Shown here: piece after piece, positions 34,450 to 44,191 of the stretch | How the letters are laid out: each line of letters opens with the position of its first letter | How positions within the stretch are numbered: position 1 is the stretch's first letter | Origin: Flavobacteriaceae bacterium UBA1682 | GTDB lineage: Bacteria > Bacteroidota > Bacteroidia > Flavobacteriales > Flavobacteriaceae | NCBI GenBank assembly: GCA_002320285.1 | Contig: DCKE01000024.1 | Span: forward strand, 1 to 64,000 | Length of the DNA stretch: 64,000 nt | Direction: 5' to 3' | Notes under the pieces: model-generated | Database searches by the model: none | Told to the model about the DNA's origin: nothing | Seen by the model: the letters and a program-made list of their open reading frames with translations, nothing else | Program-made: the position numbers and the translations under genes

Positions 34450-37400
34450 TTACCTCAACAAGAATTCTAAGTTACTTTCAGCCAAATTCAATTGCATCAT
34501 CGCTTCATTATAATTTAGTTTTATCGCTAAAGAGGTCTCGACGGCTTGCAAATATTCCACATATGATATAGCACCACTTTGGTATGATTTTAAGGCATGA
34601 CTGCTCAAAGTCTCTGTTTGTGGTAAAGCGGAGTTTTGATAATAGGTTATGAGCGTTTGTTGTGTTTTGATCCAGTCCTTTTGCTGGGCTACGGACTGCG
34701 TGATCTCTTGCTCTAAATAACTCTTTTCGAAAGCTGCTTTTTCGATTTCATAATTTCCTGCCTTTATCTCAGCGCGTTGACTACCCGAGAAGATCGGGAG
34801 ACTAATGCCGACAGAAAAAGACGACAAACGCGGTTGGCTGCCATAATTTTTGCTAATTCCGTTGACTTGATCCAGTCCTGCAAGTGACTCAATCGCATAA
34901 CCCAAAGTCAAGTCGGGCAATAAAGAAGCTCTTTTTAAATTCTTTTGGGCCGTTGCAATTTGAATCTTTTTATCGGCTTCCTGAATTAAAGTACTTTTTG
35001 AAAGGTCTAGTAAATCTGTTTTCGGATTAATTAAGACTTCCAAAGTAGGGTCTGCAAGATCAAAGTCATCGGTGGTATTTAGCAAGGTCTTCATCTTGGC
35101 TTTTAAACTTGTCAAAACTGCGTTGTTTTGTTGAATCTGAATCTCCAACTCTTGTTGTTTGACTTGTGCCAACTGACTTTCCATCATATTGGACTCACCC
35201 GTTTTATAACGCCATTGTGCCGATTTGCTAAATTCTTTTAAAAGGCTGTTTTGCTGATCTAACAGGTTTTGCTTCGCCAAATAAAAACATTGATTGTACC
35301 AAGATTGCTTGATTTCCAAGATCAATTGTTTTTGAGCGGTGGTATATTGCAGCTCGCTGGCTTCGAAGTTTTGCTTTAAAAGTTTTTTGCGGCTACTCAC
35401 TACAAAAGGATTAAAGTTCTGCGAAATTCCAAAACTCACATCGCGCTCTGTAGTTGAATTCAACTGCCCAAAATTGGAGGTTAATTCTGTTTTCGGTAGA
35501 TCAAAAGCCGTTTTTTGCAATTGTTTTTGAACCTGTGTCTCCAGTTGATTGGCCTTGAGATTCAAATTGTTTTCCAATCCGATTGTAATCAATTGTTGTA
35601 AACTCTTTTTTGGGGCTTCTTGTGCCATACTCCATAGAGGTAAACCAAGAAAGAGTACTATAACCGCTGCCTTCTTCGGAAATTTAAAACGAAAACCCTT
35701 TTCAACATAATAATATAAGATAGGTAATATAATTAAGGTCAATAGGGTGGCAGTGATCAATCCGCCAATGACTACTGTGGCCAAAGGTTTTTGAACTTCG
35801 GCACCTGCACCGGTACTTAACGCCATCGGTAAAAATCCTAATGAAGCTACTGAAGCAGTTAAAATTACGGGTCTAAGTCTGATTTTGGTACCTTGTAAAA
35901 TGCGTTCCTCGATTGAACTAATGCCTTCTTTTTTCAAAATATTAAACTGTCCAATAAGAACGATACCGTTTAGAACGGCTACTCCAAACAGGGCTATAAA
36001 ACCAACTCCAGCAGAAATGCTGAAAGGCATATCTCTTAACCATAAGGCAGCGATTCCGCCAATAGCTGATAAAGGAATAGCTGTAAAAACCATTAAACTC
36101 TGGGCTACGGATTTAAAAGTAAAAAACAACAAGATAAAGATCAAGGATAAGGCTATAGGAATAGCAATAGCCAAACGTTGATTTGCTTGAATTAAATTTT
36201 CAAATTGCCCGCCATAAGTCAAATAATATCCCTCAGGTAAAACCAATTGGGCATCCAGTTTATTTTGTATTTGTTCTACAACGGTTTGTACATCAGTTCC
36301 TCTGACATTAAATCCTAATACAATTCGCCTGCGACCGTCTTCACGACTTATTTGCATGGGACCATCTTCATAATCGATATCGGCAACTTGTTCGAGGGGA
36401 ATTTGATGCCCAGAAGGTAAGGTAATAAATAGGGATTTGATGTTGGTGATATCTTGCCTATTATTTTCAGCCATTCGGACAACAAGATCAAAACGCTTTT
36501 CACCCTCATACACGGTACCTGCGATTTCACCAGCAAAACCGGTTCGTACAATTTTATTGATATCTCCAATATTTAAACCGTATAAGGCAAGTTTGTCCTT
36601 ATTATAACGTATCGCAATCTGCGGTAATCCTGCTACGCGCTCTAATTTTGGTTCAGTAACACCTGGGATATTTTGGATTAAAGACTGGATTTCTTCTCCT
36701 TTGTTGACTAATTTTTCTAAATCTTCTCCAAATATTTTTATGGCTACGTCACTACGAACTCCGGTCATTAATTCGTTAAATCGCATTTGGATGGGTTGCG
36801 AGAATTCGGTAGTTATACCGGGAATTTCCTGTAAAGCTTCTTCCATTTTTAGCATTAACTCCTCTTTGGTTTTAGCGGAAGTCCATTCTTTTTTATCCTT
36901 TAAAACAATGATCATATCACCAGCTTCCATAGGCATAGGATCCGTTGGAATTTCGGCACTTCCAATCTTGGTAACGACCATTTTTACTTCGGGAAAACGA
37001 TCTTTAAGGATTTTTTCAGCCTTAGTCGTTGTTTCTATTTCCTGTGACAACGAACTACCCGAAGATATAATCACATGCGTCGCCAAATCGCCTTCGTCTA
37101 AGGTCGGTATAAACTCACCTCCGAGTTGATTGAAAATTAATAGGGAGACAGCCAGCGCTGAAAAAGCCAGGAATAATAGCGTCTTCTTAATGCGTAAAGC
37201 CTTTTGTAAAATCGGTTCATACAGTCGGTATATCGCTTGGATTATACGGTCGCTGAAGTTTGGTTTATCCTTACCACTTTCCTTCTTTAGTACCAGTGAA
37301 GTCATCATCGGTACATAGGTTAATGAAAGTATAAAGGCTCCCAGTATGGCAAAGGAAACGGTTTGCGCCATAGGGCCAAACATTTTTCCTTCGATACCGA

Positions 37401-38793
37401 CAAGGGCTAGGATGGGTAGATACACAATCAGAATGATGATTTCTCCAAAGGATGCACTGGTTCTAATCTTAGATGATGCTTCATAAACCATCGTATTCAT
37501 TTGCTGTTTGGACAATTTGGTTTTCTTGCCAATCTGCAGGCGATGCAATATGGCCTCGACGACTATAACAGCACCATCGACTATTAACCCGAAATCGATG
37601 GCTCCTAAACTCATCAGGTTACCGCTGACGCCAAAGGCTTTCATCAAACTCACTGCAAATAACATCGATAAGGGAATCACTGAGGCCACTACGATACCTG
37701 CACGCCAGTTGCCCAATAGCATCACCAATACAAAAACCACGATTAAAGCACCTTCAATAAGGTTGGTTTGAATGGTATTGATCGTTTTATCCACTAGAGT
37801 AGTTCGGTCGATAAAAGGTTCGATAAGTACTCCTTTTGGCAATGATTTTCGGATTTGTTCCATTTTATCTTTCACCAGATTGACTACGACTTTACTGTTG
37901 CCACCTTTGAGCATCATAACCATACCGCTGACTTCTTCGCCTTTGCCGTCTTTGGTTACGGCGCCGTAGCGAATACCACTTCCAATTTGTACGGTAGCAA
38001 CATCGCGAATGAGTACGGGAATTCCATTGGTGTTTTTAACGACAATTTTTTCGATGTCTTCCAAAGAGCTGATCATACCGATACTACGAATAAAGTAGGC
38101 GTAGGGTTTTTTATCGATATAAGCCCCTCCAGTGTTTTCATTGTTGCGCTCTAAAGCATCAAAAATTTCGGCAATACTGGTATTCATACTTTTTAATCGG
38201 TCGGGTTGTACCGAAATTTCGTATTGTTTTAGTTGTCCACCTAAGGTATTGATTTCAGCTACGCCAGGAATACCGATTAATTGCGGTTTGATAATCCAAT
38301 CTTGTATGGTTCGAAGTTCCATAGGAGTATATTGCTCTTCATAACCTTCTTCCGGATAGACGATATATTGATATATTTCGCCTAATCCTGTACTCACTGG
38401 AGCTAACTCTGGACTTCCGACGTTTTTCGGTATCACCTCTTCGGCGGATTTTAAATGCTCAGAGACTTGAGTTCGCGCCCAGTAGATATCGACATTTTCT
38501 TTAAAAACTACTGTCACGACGCTCAAACCAAATCGGCTAATCGATCTTAATTCGACTATATTCGGTATGCTTTTTACAGCTTGTTCTATTGGATATGTAA
38601 TAAATTTTTCAACTTCCTGGGTGGCAAGAGTCGGGGAGCTTGTAATGATTTGCACCTGATTATTTGTTATATCAGGTTGCGTATCCATTGGTAAATTGAT
38701 CAAAGAATAAGTACCCACTAGGATTAATCCCAGCGTGAAAAGTCCGATGATAAATTTATTATGGATACTAAAATGTATGATTTTATCTAACAT
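34450..38793 (-). CDS. czcA: Heavy-metal RND pump fused to TolC-like channel
   Basis: 1447 aa. Residues 1-about 1040 are a CzcA/CusA pump: LINLPMDTQPDITNNQVQI, the TM4 DFGLIVDGAVIVVEAILHR with the metal-RND DFG--DGAV-VEA motif, periplasmic loops, and a second helix set ending LIILPILYYYVEKGF. Then a signal-peptide-like stretch (AAVIVLFLGLPLWSMAQ, near 1040-1055) leads into a TolC/OEP domain of about 390 aa with two repeats of helical hairpins (KKSLQQLITIGLENNLNLKA, FSVGISLPIFSGSQRAEI, YLQAVETSLAIKLNYNEAM). Such fusions occur in Bacteroidota. It exports divalent metals or copper/silver from the periplasm. The substrate is not resolved. Confidence 0.93.
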   Translation of the reverse strand: MLDKIIHFSIHNKFIIGLFTLGLILVGTYSLINLPMDTQPDITNNQVQIITSSPTLATQEVEKFITYPIEQAVKSIPNIVELRSISRFGLSVVTVVFKENVDIYWARTQVSEHLKSAEEVIPKNVGSPELAPVSTGLGEIYQYIVYPEEGYEEQYTPMELRTIQDWIIKPQLIGIPGVAEINTLGGQLKQYEISVQPDRLKSMNTSIAEIFDALERNNENTGGAYIDKKPYAYFIRSIGMISSLEDIEKIVVKNTNGIPVLIRDVATVQIGSGIRYGAVTKDGKGEEVSGMVMMLKGGNSKVVVNLVKDKMEQIRKSLPKGVLIEPFIDRTTLVDKTINTIQTNLIEGALIVVFVLVMLLGNWRAGIVVASVIPLSMLFAVSLMKAFGVSGNLMSLGAIDFGLIVDGAVIVVEAILHRLQIGKKTKLSKQQMNTMVYEASSKIRTSASFGEIIILIVYLPILALVGIEGKMFGPMAQTVSFAILGAFILSLTYVPMMTSLVLKKESGKDKPNFSDRIIQAIYRLYEPILQKALRIKKTLLFLAFSALAVSLLIFNQLGGEFIPTLDEGDLATHVIISSGSSLSQEIETTTKAEKILKDRFPEVKMVVTKIGSAEIPTDPMPMEAGDMIIVLKDKKEWTSAKTKEELMLKMEEALQEIPGITTEFSQPIQMRFNELMTGVRSDVAIKIFGEDLEKLVNKGEEIQSLIQNIPGVTEPKLERVAGLPQIAIRYNKDKLALYGLNIGDINKIVRTGFAGEIAGTVYEGEKRFDLVVRMAENNRQDITNIKSLFITLPSGHQIPLEQVADIDYEDGPMQISREDGRRRIVLGFNVRGTDVQTVVEQIQNKLDAQLVLPEGYYLTYGGQFENLIQANQRLAIAIPIALSLIFILLFFTFKSVAQSLMVFTAIPLSAIGGIAALWLRDMPFSISAGVGFIALFGVAVLNGIVLIGQFNILKKEGISSIEERILQGTKIRLRPVILTASVASLGFLPMALSTGAGAEVQKPLATVVIGGLITATLLTLIILPILYYYVEKGFRFKFPKKAAVIVLFLGLPLWSMAQEAPKKSLQQLITIGLENNLNLKANQLETQVQKQLQKTAFDLPKTELTSNFGQLNSTTERDVSFGISQNFNPFVVSSRKKLLKQNFEASELQYTTAQKQLILEIKQSWYNQCFYLAKQNLLDQQNSLLKEFSKSAQWRYKTGESNMMESQLAQVKQQELEIQIQQNNAVLTSLKAKMKTLLNTTDDFDLADPTLEVLINPKTDLLDLSKSTLIQEADKKIQIATAQKNLKRASLLPDLTLGYAIESLAGLDQVNGISKNYGSQPRLSSFSVGISLPIFSGSQRAEIKAGNYEIEKAAFEKSYLEQEITQSVAQQKDWIKTQQTLITYYQNSALPQTETLSSHALKSYQSGAISYVEYLQAVETSLAIKLNYNEAMMQLNLAESNLEFLLR

Positions 38794-38842
38794 AGTAGTA
38801 TATTAAAATTAATAGAAATAAAGCCTATTTAGGCTTATGCTT

Positions 38843-39178
38843 TTAATTGAAATATACTATGCGCGGGGGTTTCCAGATAAAATGTAGGACAGTAATTAAA
38901 AAGGACTGATAGTAATCAGGACTTTTTAAAGTTAGTTTTGGAAGATTAATCTGCTCAATAAACACGTTGTTTTTGACCAGGATTGGAGAAGTACAACAAT
39001 TGCATACACAGAATGGGCTACATTTATCCATACCGGCGTGTTGGTGTGGTGTATTCGTTACTTGTGTAAGCAAATTTTCAACAGGAATAGGTGCTTTCTT
39101 ATCTGCACAAGGCAGTAAGGCCAGTACTAATAATAGTACTGAAATAAACACTATAACTATTTGCCTTCCTTTTTTCAT
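38843..39178 (-). CDS. DUF6660-family cysteine-rich exported protein
   Basis: 111 aa from the ATG at 39178; an upstream in-frame TTG gives a longer reading that the promoter contradicts. A signal-anchor-like helix (IVIVFISVLLLVLALLPC) is followed by a HQHAGMDKCSPFCVCNCC motif with five cysteines and nearby histidines, typical of DUF6660 proteins located beside CzcA/CusA genes. It probably binds metal in the envelope. It is first in the efflux operon, 50 bp before the pump. Confidence 0.8.
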   Translation of the reverse strand: MKKGRQIVIVFISVLLLVLALLPCADKKAPIPVENLLTQVTNTPHQHAGMDKCSPFCVCNCCTSPILVKNNVFIEQINLPKLTLKSPDYYQSFLITVLHFIWKPPRIVYFN

Positions 39179-39183
39179 TGAAA

Positions 39184-39191
39184 CAAAAGTA
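39184..39191 (-). promoter_or_regulatory. -7 box of metal-efflux operon, next to its ATG
   Basis: TACTTTTG on the minus strand, 5 bp before the DUF6660 ATG. Transcription would start near or at the start codon, so the leader is minimal. The intergenic region up to lgt (39197-39424) is AT-rich with no other clear element. Confidence 0.5.
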
Positions 39192-39424
39192 GTCAATTTT
39201 AGTTAAAAGATTCTCAATCTGTTTTTTTTGTTTGCACTTTGCAATGCTGTTGCAGCTATATAGGACTGGATTTGATTGTTTTTGATTAGTGACAAGATCT
39301 ATTTTAATTAAACGATTGGATCTAGAATCGAAGCATACCAATTAAACTTCGATAGAAAACAGGACGATTTAATTAAAAAAGAGCTAAAAAGATGCTTTTA
39401 TTTAGTGCGCTCTATATTTTATAG

Positions 39425-39432
39425 TAGATTTG
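39425..39432 (+). promoter_or_regulatory. -7 box of lgt
   Basis: TAGATTTG, full match, with a TTTA about 20 bp upstream. It puts the transcript start near 39439, supporting the 39503 start for lgt. Confidence 0.5.
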
Positions 39433-39502
39433 CCCTCTTTCGAAAATGAGAATACATAATGCCATTGGCATATATCGAAATAACAAAGCAAAAAAATCAA
39501 AT

Positions 39503-40333
39503 ATGGTTGATGGAATTATAGTGTGGGATGCAAATCCGGTGTTGGTACAAATAGGAGCATTACCGTTGCGTTATTACGGATTGCTTTTTGGTTTGGGTAT
39601 CTTATTGGGGTATAAAATAGTTAGTGTGATCTTTAATAGAGAAGCTATTCCGATGAAATATTTAGAGAGTTTATTGATCTATATATTTGTAGGGACTTTG
39701 TTAGGCGCTCGTTTGGGGCATTGTTTGTTTTATGATTTTGATTACTTCTCACAGCATCCATTAGAGATACTATTACCATTTAGAATTGAGGGGGGAAACT
39801 TTACCTTCACGGGTTTCACGGGACTTGCGAGTCATGGAGGAGCGATAGGTGTATTGATGGCAATCTATTTGTTTTGTCGTAAAAATAAAATGAACATGCT
39901 TTGGCTTTTGGATCGTGTATCGATTGGAATACCCATTGCGGGCGCATTTATTCGTTTTGGAAATTTTATGAATTCGGAGATTTATGGCAAGCCAACTAAC
40001 GGGAGTTGGGGAGTTGTTTTTGCTCAGGACGATTTGATACCGAGGCATCCAACACAATTGTATGAAGCTTTTTCTTATTTGGTGATCGCGGTTCTATTGT
40101 GGTTTTTATATCAACATAAAAACGACCAATTCAAGGGTGTTTTATTTGGATACTTTTTAATTTTTATGTTTTCTGCGCGATTTATCTTAGAATTTTTTAA
40201 AGAAAATCAGGAGCATTTTGAAGATGATATGTTGTTAAATATGGGGCAATTATTGAGTATTCCATTTATAATCATTGGTTTAGTGTTGGTGTTTATGCGT
40301 TCAAAATCTGTAAAACCGCAGGTTTTTTTATAA
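39503..40333 (+). CDS. lgt: Prolipoprotein diacylglyceryl transferase
   Basis: 276 aa from the ATG at 39503 (MVDGIIVWDANPVLVQIG); the frame opens 19 codons earlier, but the promoter leaves little leader for that start. Inner-membrane enzyme that attaches diacylglycerol to the lipobox cysteine. Conserved features: FTGLASHGGAIG, the Lgt signature FIRFGNFMNSEIYGKPTN, and HPTQLYEAFSYLV. About seven membrane helices. Several lipoproteins elsewhere in the window (urease-adjacent lipocalin, czcB, serine hydrolase, phytase) would be its substrates. Confidence 0.93.
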   Translation: MVDGIIVWDANPVLVQIGALPLRYYGLLFGLGILLGYKIVSVIFNREAIPMKYLESLLIYIFVGTLLGARLGHCLFYDFDYFSQHPLEILLPFRIEGGNFTFTGFTGLASHGGAIGVLMAIYLFCRKNKMNMLWLLDRVSIGIPIAGAFIRFGNFMNSEIYGKPTNGSWGVVFAQDDLIPRHPTQLYEAFSYLVIAVLLWFLYQHKNDQFKGVLFGYFLIFMFSARFILEFFKENQEHFEDDMLLNMGQLLSIPFIIIGLVLVFMRSKSVKPQVFL

Positions 40334-40343
40334 TAAAAAGAAA

Positions 40344-40363
40344 GGGCAGTCCCCCAACTGCCC
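40344..40363. terminator. Hairpin terminator between lgt and the ECF gene
   Basis: Seven-bp GGGCAGT/ACTGCCC stem with a six-base loop and A/T runs on both sides; usable on either strand. Confidence 0.75.
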
Positions 40364-40392
40364 AATCAAAAAAAAAAATTAAGGTCAAATCT

Positions 40393-40578
40393 TTAAAACA
40401 TTTGGAATGAATAGTTCTTTCTATATACTTTCAAATGGTCGACTATAGATGTTTTTTCTAGGCATCTCATAATTATCGTCAAGTTGACGAACAATGCAAT
40501 ATAAGATATCGTTATAAAAGTGGTGTCTAGATCTTTAACCATTAGAATTTTGAAGCATTGAAAAATCACGAAAAACAT
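40393..40578 (-). CDS. Possible 61-aa single-TM protein coupled to the ECF gene
   Basis: The ATG at 40578 overlaps the ECF sigma stop (TAATG), which favours translation. The product (MFFVIFQCFKILMVKDLD, then TTFITISYIALFVNLTIIMR) has one hydrophobic segment. It could be a tiny anti-sigma or membrane partner, but it is short and I recognise no domain. It may also be a chance frame. Confidence 0.35.
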   Translation of the reverse strand: MFFVIFQCFKILMVKDLDTTFITISYIALFVNLTIIMRCLEKTSIVDHLKVYRKNYSFQMF

Positions 40579-41186
40579 TACAATTGTTTTTTATGTTGGT
40601 GTTTATTTCTTTTTTTGGGTGGTTTTGGATCATATAATTTTCTTCGTAGGTCGTTTTTAGCTCTGAAGTGAATCGTATGGAAATTCTGTATCGTTATATT
40701 CATGATATCGCATATCTCTTGTTTGTTGTAACCGTTAACGTAGTACAATATCATGATGATTTTATTTTTTCCTTTTAGCGTATATAAAATATCTAATACT
40801 TGATTTGATTTATTTTGACTGTTTTCTTGGTCATTTAGGTAGCTGTCCTTGGAATTTTCATCAATGAGTGTATTTAATACGTTGTTGATGTCTTCTAGAA
40901 TAATTTTGTTTCTTTTTTTGAGTATATCAATACTTTCATTCATTACAATTTTCTTAAGCCAACTTCCGAAACTCGCCTCGTTTTTAAAGGCGTGCAAGCT
41001 CATAAAAGCTTTGAGAAAGGACTCTTGAAGTATATCCTCAACTAAAACTTTATCATTGACTATTTTGAGTGCAATACTATACATCGCTTTATTAAATTGA
41101 TTGTAAATTTCAAATTGCGCGTTAGTATTTCCAAGTTTACACAATGTAATCAGAGAATCAATGTTATGATGATTTCTTGTATCCAA
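40578..41186 (-). CDS. ECF-type RNA polymerase sigma factor
   Basis: 202 aa, sigma-70 group 4. Region 2: NAQFEIYNQFNKAMYSIALK, VEDILQESFLKAFMSLHAFK, FGSWLKKIVMNESIDILKKR. A flexible asparagine-rich linker follows, and region 4 is IIMILYYVNGYNKQEICDIM plus FHTIHFRAKNDLRRKLYD. The C-terminal tail (PKPPKKRNKHQHKKQL) is basic. The start codon is TTG at 41186, with an in-frame stop nine codons upstream and no ATG before residue 30. No classical anti-sigma gene is adjacent; the only coupled frame is the 61-aa one. Confidence 0.9.
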   Translation of the reverse strand: MDTRNHHNIDSLITLCKLGNTNAQFEIYNQFNKAMYSIALKIVNDKVLVEDILQESFLKAFMSLHAFKNEASFGSWLKKIVMNESIDILKKRNKIILEDINNVLNTLIDENSKDSYLNDQENSQNKSNQVLDILYTLKGKNKIIMILYYVNGYNKQEICDIMNITIQNFHTIHFRAKNDLRRKLYDPKPPKKRNKHQHKKQL

Positions 41187-41659
41187 TTGAGCTGTTTTGA
41201 GTTTAATATTATCTTATTTTGATGTTGTAGAGTGTAACTCTATACTAGTATAGACTTGTTTTTTTATTAAATATTACACATTTAACAATAAAAAATTTGA
41301 AAAGAAGGTTTTGTGTTATTAAAAATCTTAAGTTTTTTAAGATTAAATTCTTTATCTGTTTTATTTATTTTACAATAAAATAAAATTGTATCGACTTTTT
41401 TTAAAAATATTTGTTTATTGCATAAATCTTAATTACCATAATTTTTATAGATTATTACAAGCAAATAATGCTTTAAGAAAGAGATTATGACCTAAAAAAG
41501 GATAAAATTAAAAAATTAATTTATTTTTAATCGATTTTTGATACCAATTGTAAAAGTGGTTTAATGATTATCTTTACGCATAACGAGAAACGCTCTTTAA
41601 AGACCTTGTCTTTACTCATAAAATTTATTTAATTCGCTCAATACTAATAATTAGTACTT
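41187..41659. other. AT-rich intergenic region with CTATACTAGTATAG palindrome
   Basis: 473 bp between the divergent ECF sigma and GNAT genes. A perfect 14-bp palindrome lies at 41240-41253, 54 bp upstream of the ECF start. It contains the 12-bp core found upstream of sseB at 16828. The rest is very AT-rich with no frame or clear promoter. Confidence 0.6.
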
Positions 41660-42187
41660 ATGGATTCTACTATAAAGATAAAATTTACCATTGCCTCAGC
41701 AGAAGGAGTTGAATTGCTTCAGAAATTAACTATGCAACGCTTTTTAGAGTTGCATCAAAATCAAATTACGCCATCCATTATTAAGGAATTTGTAGCAGAA
41801 AAGTATAGCACTGAATTTATAATCACTGAATTAAATGATTTTACCAACCAATTTTTAGTGGTTTATGTAGGCGATCAGCCTGCTGGATACGCTTTGTTAA
41901 AAGAAAAGGGTGAGGTTCCTCAGCAGTTGACCGATAAGAAGATTGGATATCTACGCAACTTTGAAATCTTAGATGGTTATGACCAAACGGATGTTGGACA
42001 AATTCTACTGGAGAAGTGTCTTTCCGTCTTTAAAAGTTTTGACGCTATTGTTGCTGTTACAAAAACGCAAAACAGCGTTATGCAGTCGCTCTTGAGGAAT
42101 CGTGGTTTTGAGAAGCATAGCGACAGTTCCTTTTTTATAGATGCCAACGAAATCCCCGCAGAAATATTAATTTTACGCTTGCAATAG
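41660..42187 (+). CDS. GNAT-like N-acetyltransferase
   Basis: 175 aa, soluble. The GNAT topology is visible: an N-terminal helix-rich half (LTMQRFLELHQNQITPSIIK), strands around FLVVYVGDQPAGYALLKEKG, then IGYLRNFEILDGYDQTDVGQ, LLEKCLSVFKSFDAIVAVTK in place of the acetyl-CoA binding loop, and VMQSLLRNRGFEKHSDSSFF. The canonical Q/RxxGxG/A loop is weak, so substrate and activity are uncertain. It converges with the AlkD-like gene by 8 bp. Confidence 0.72.
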   Translation: MDSTIKIKFTIASAEGVELLQKLTMQRFLELHQNQITPSIIKEFVAEKYSTEFIITELNDFTNQFLVVYVGDQPAGYALLKEKGEVPQQLTDKKIGYLRNFEILDGYDQTDVGQILLEKCLSVFKSFDAIVAVTKTQNSVMQSLLRNRGFEKHSDSSFFIDANEIPAEILILRLQ

Positions 42188-42195
42188 CGCAACAA

Positions 42196-43296
42196 CTAAC
42201 CCAGCAGCTGGAAAGAAATTTTTTCGGATTCTACACCATTGATAATTAGTGACAATTGGTGTAGACCGGTATGGAATTTTCTAGTGGTTATGATTTTAAA
42301 AGATTGGTTGCGTAGGATCGTTGATTTCTCCAGAGATTTAAATTCGCGCTCACTGATTTTAAAAACCTTTCTATTCAATTGACCATTTGCTTTCTGGTAG
42401 TATAATCCATATTCAAGGCGAATGATTTTATGGTTTGAATTTTGGTTTTGAATATCAAATCTAAAACTCAGTGCACTTCCGATAGTTACCACTGGAGTGG
42501 TAATGGCAAAACCCTGCACAAGGATTCCTGCATCATTGAGTTCATAATAAGATAAAGTCTCTGGGTGTCCACTTTTTAATAGTGTTCGCAATCCGTGTTT
42601 GATGATAGCATCGGTTTCTTTTGACAGACCTTTCCATTGATTGGCAAAGGCCATTACTTGGTCGGGATGATCCTTAGAAATATCATTTAAATGATTTGCT
42701 ACGCTTTTTCTAACCCAAGGATGCGAATCTCGCATCAAGTTTTCCAATATTCTTAAAGTGGGACGAGGATCCTTTTGTAACATAGGTAAAGCCATAGACC
42801 AAGGTAATTTTGGTCTTGATCCTTCACTTGAAAAACGACGGACTTTGTGATTGGGATGTTTTGACCACATCAACATTTGGTGCAACATCTGATCGGGATA
42901 TTTTAATATAAACGGACGAACCGCAAATTCACAACTGATGAATTGTGTGGTGCATTCGAGGGCTACGATACTCATTTTGATATCGTTTATTCCGTATCTC
43001 GCAATGTATTCAGCTAAAAAAATATAGGCAAGTGATTCTCCGCGTTCTTGACTCTGTTGTAGTATTGAGATCAATTTTGTTAGTTTCGGTACGGCAGCTT
43101 CAAACTGTTGCGGCATCGATATATGCAAGACATCTGTCACGTGTATCATTCGATCCTTCCATTCTTTTTCCAAGAAATTATCGGAGTAAATCTGCGCGAT
43201 AAAATCGGTTTGATTTAGATCTGGCAATACTTGTTTTAAAACCATAGAAAAATGATTAAAAAAAGTTTCATTGTAAATATCTTTTATCAAGGACAT
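42196..43296 (-). CDS. DNA alkylation repair protein (AlkD-like HEAT repeat)
   Basis: 366 aa from the ATG at 43296 (MSLIKDIYNETFF). Helical repeat protein of the AlkD family; QMLMWSKHPNHKVRRFSSEG, LPWSMALPMLQKDPRPTLRI, ENLMRDSHPWVRKSVANHLN and DISKDHPDQVM are the HEAT-like repeat with the VRRFSSEG and WVRKSVANH signatures. It excises alkylated bases in related enzymes. A C-terminal beta-rich extension (about 110 aa) is seen in this subfamily. Probably cytosolic. Confidence 0.85.
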   Translation of the reverse strand: MSLIKDIYNETFFNHFSMVLKQVLPDLNQTDFIAQIYSDNFLEKEWKDRMIHVTDVLHISMPQQFEAAVPKLTKLISILQQSQERGESLAYIFLAEYIARYGINDIKMSIVALECTTQFISCEFAVRPFILKYPDQMLHQMLMWSKHPNHKVRRFSSEGSRPKLPWSMALPMLQKDPRPTLRILENLMRDSHPWVRKSVANHLNDISKDHPDQVMAFANQWKGLSKETDAIIKHGLRTLLKSGHPETLSYYELNDAGILVQGFAITTPVVTIGSALSFRFDIQNQNSNHKIIRLEYGLYYQKANGQLNRKVFKISEREFKSLEKSTILRNQSFKIITTRKFHTGLHQLSLIINGVESEKISFQLLG

Positions 43297-43470
43297 AAGG
43301 TAAAATATCAAGTGTTAATGCCGATTGTAAATCTCCAAACGGGAAGTAAAATTATAATTTTTATTTGTCACAAACTATTGTAAGTTTCTAAAATGCATTT
43401 TTTTATCACTTAAGTTCTAAATATGAAAAAACGCTTATATTGCAGTTGATTACTAACTAATTATTTTGCT

Positions 43471-43980
43471 TTGAAAAGGAGGAGTTTGGTTTCTATATTG
43501 GTTTTTTCACTAGCTGTACTCGGACTCGGATATTTGTGGTATACGTCATCGCCAAAAGGAAATACGGTACGTATAACCGTTTCTGAATCTTTAGATTTAA
43601 AACAGCTCGTGATTCAGAAAGGATTTTATTCCATCAATTCTACCACCGATGAAAATTTATTAAAAAAGGGGCTGGAGCAACTTGTTTTTGATGGAGTTTC
43701 CACATATCCCTTTGAAACGTTTTGTGGAGAAAATGATTTTTTGATATTTTATGACCAACAGTATTATACAATTTTCAGGCATTTTATACCCAATGATTTT
43801 TATGATGGAATTCCTTCTCCCCATCAGTACAAGTTTTCAGTTGAAAAAAGCGAGGAGGAGCTCTATGTAATTTTGGAGGTTGTAGGCCAGGAGCCTATGA
43901 CAATCAGAAAAAAACTAATGCCTGTTTTTATGGCTAAAAGCCAGCTTTGGGCTAGTCCAATCGCAATAAGGGTTCCGTGA
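43471..43980 (+). CDS. Membrane-anchored protein of unknown function
   Basis: 169 aa. An N-terminal signal-anchor (LVSILVFSLAVLGLGYLWYT) is followed by a soluble part rich in beta strands (TVRITVSESLDLKQLVIQKG, FLIFYDQQYYTIFRHFIPND, YKFSVEKSEEELYVILEVVG). The first part is faintly like a YceG-type region but too short to name. The start is TTG at 43471, with no in-frame ATG nearby and no clear Shine-Dalgarno, so the start is uncertain. Confidence 0.6.
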   Translation: MKRRSLVSILVFSLAVLGLGYLWYTSSPKGNTVRITVSESLDLKQLVIQKGFYSINSTTDENLLKKGLEQLVFDGVSTYPFETFCGENDFLIFYDQQYYTIFRHFIPNDFYDGIPSPHQYKFSVEKSEEELYVILEVVGQEPMTIRKKLMPVFMAKSQLWASPIAIRVP

Positions 43981-44191
43981 TATCTTTTCAATATAAGTTT
44001 TTTTAAGTTTTATGCCGTTTTTAGGTACTAATTGAAATAATTTTGTCTGTTTGTTTTGGTTTTTTAACATAAAAAAACAGTATCTGAAGCAGTTTGTTTT
44101 TTAAAAAAATTATATTTGTTTATATTCTATTTGATTTAATGAGGTGAATAGGGTATTTAATAATGATATAAACAGTTTAAAATTGGAATTT

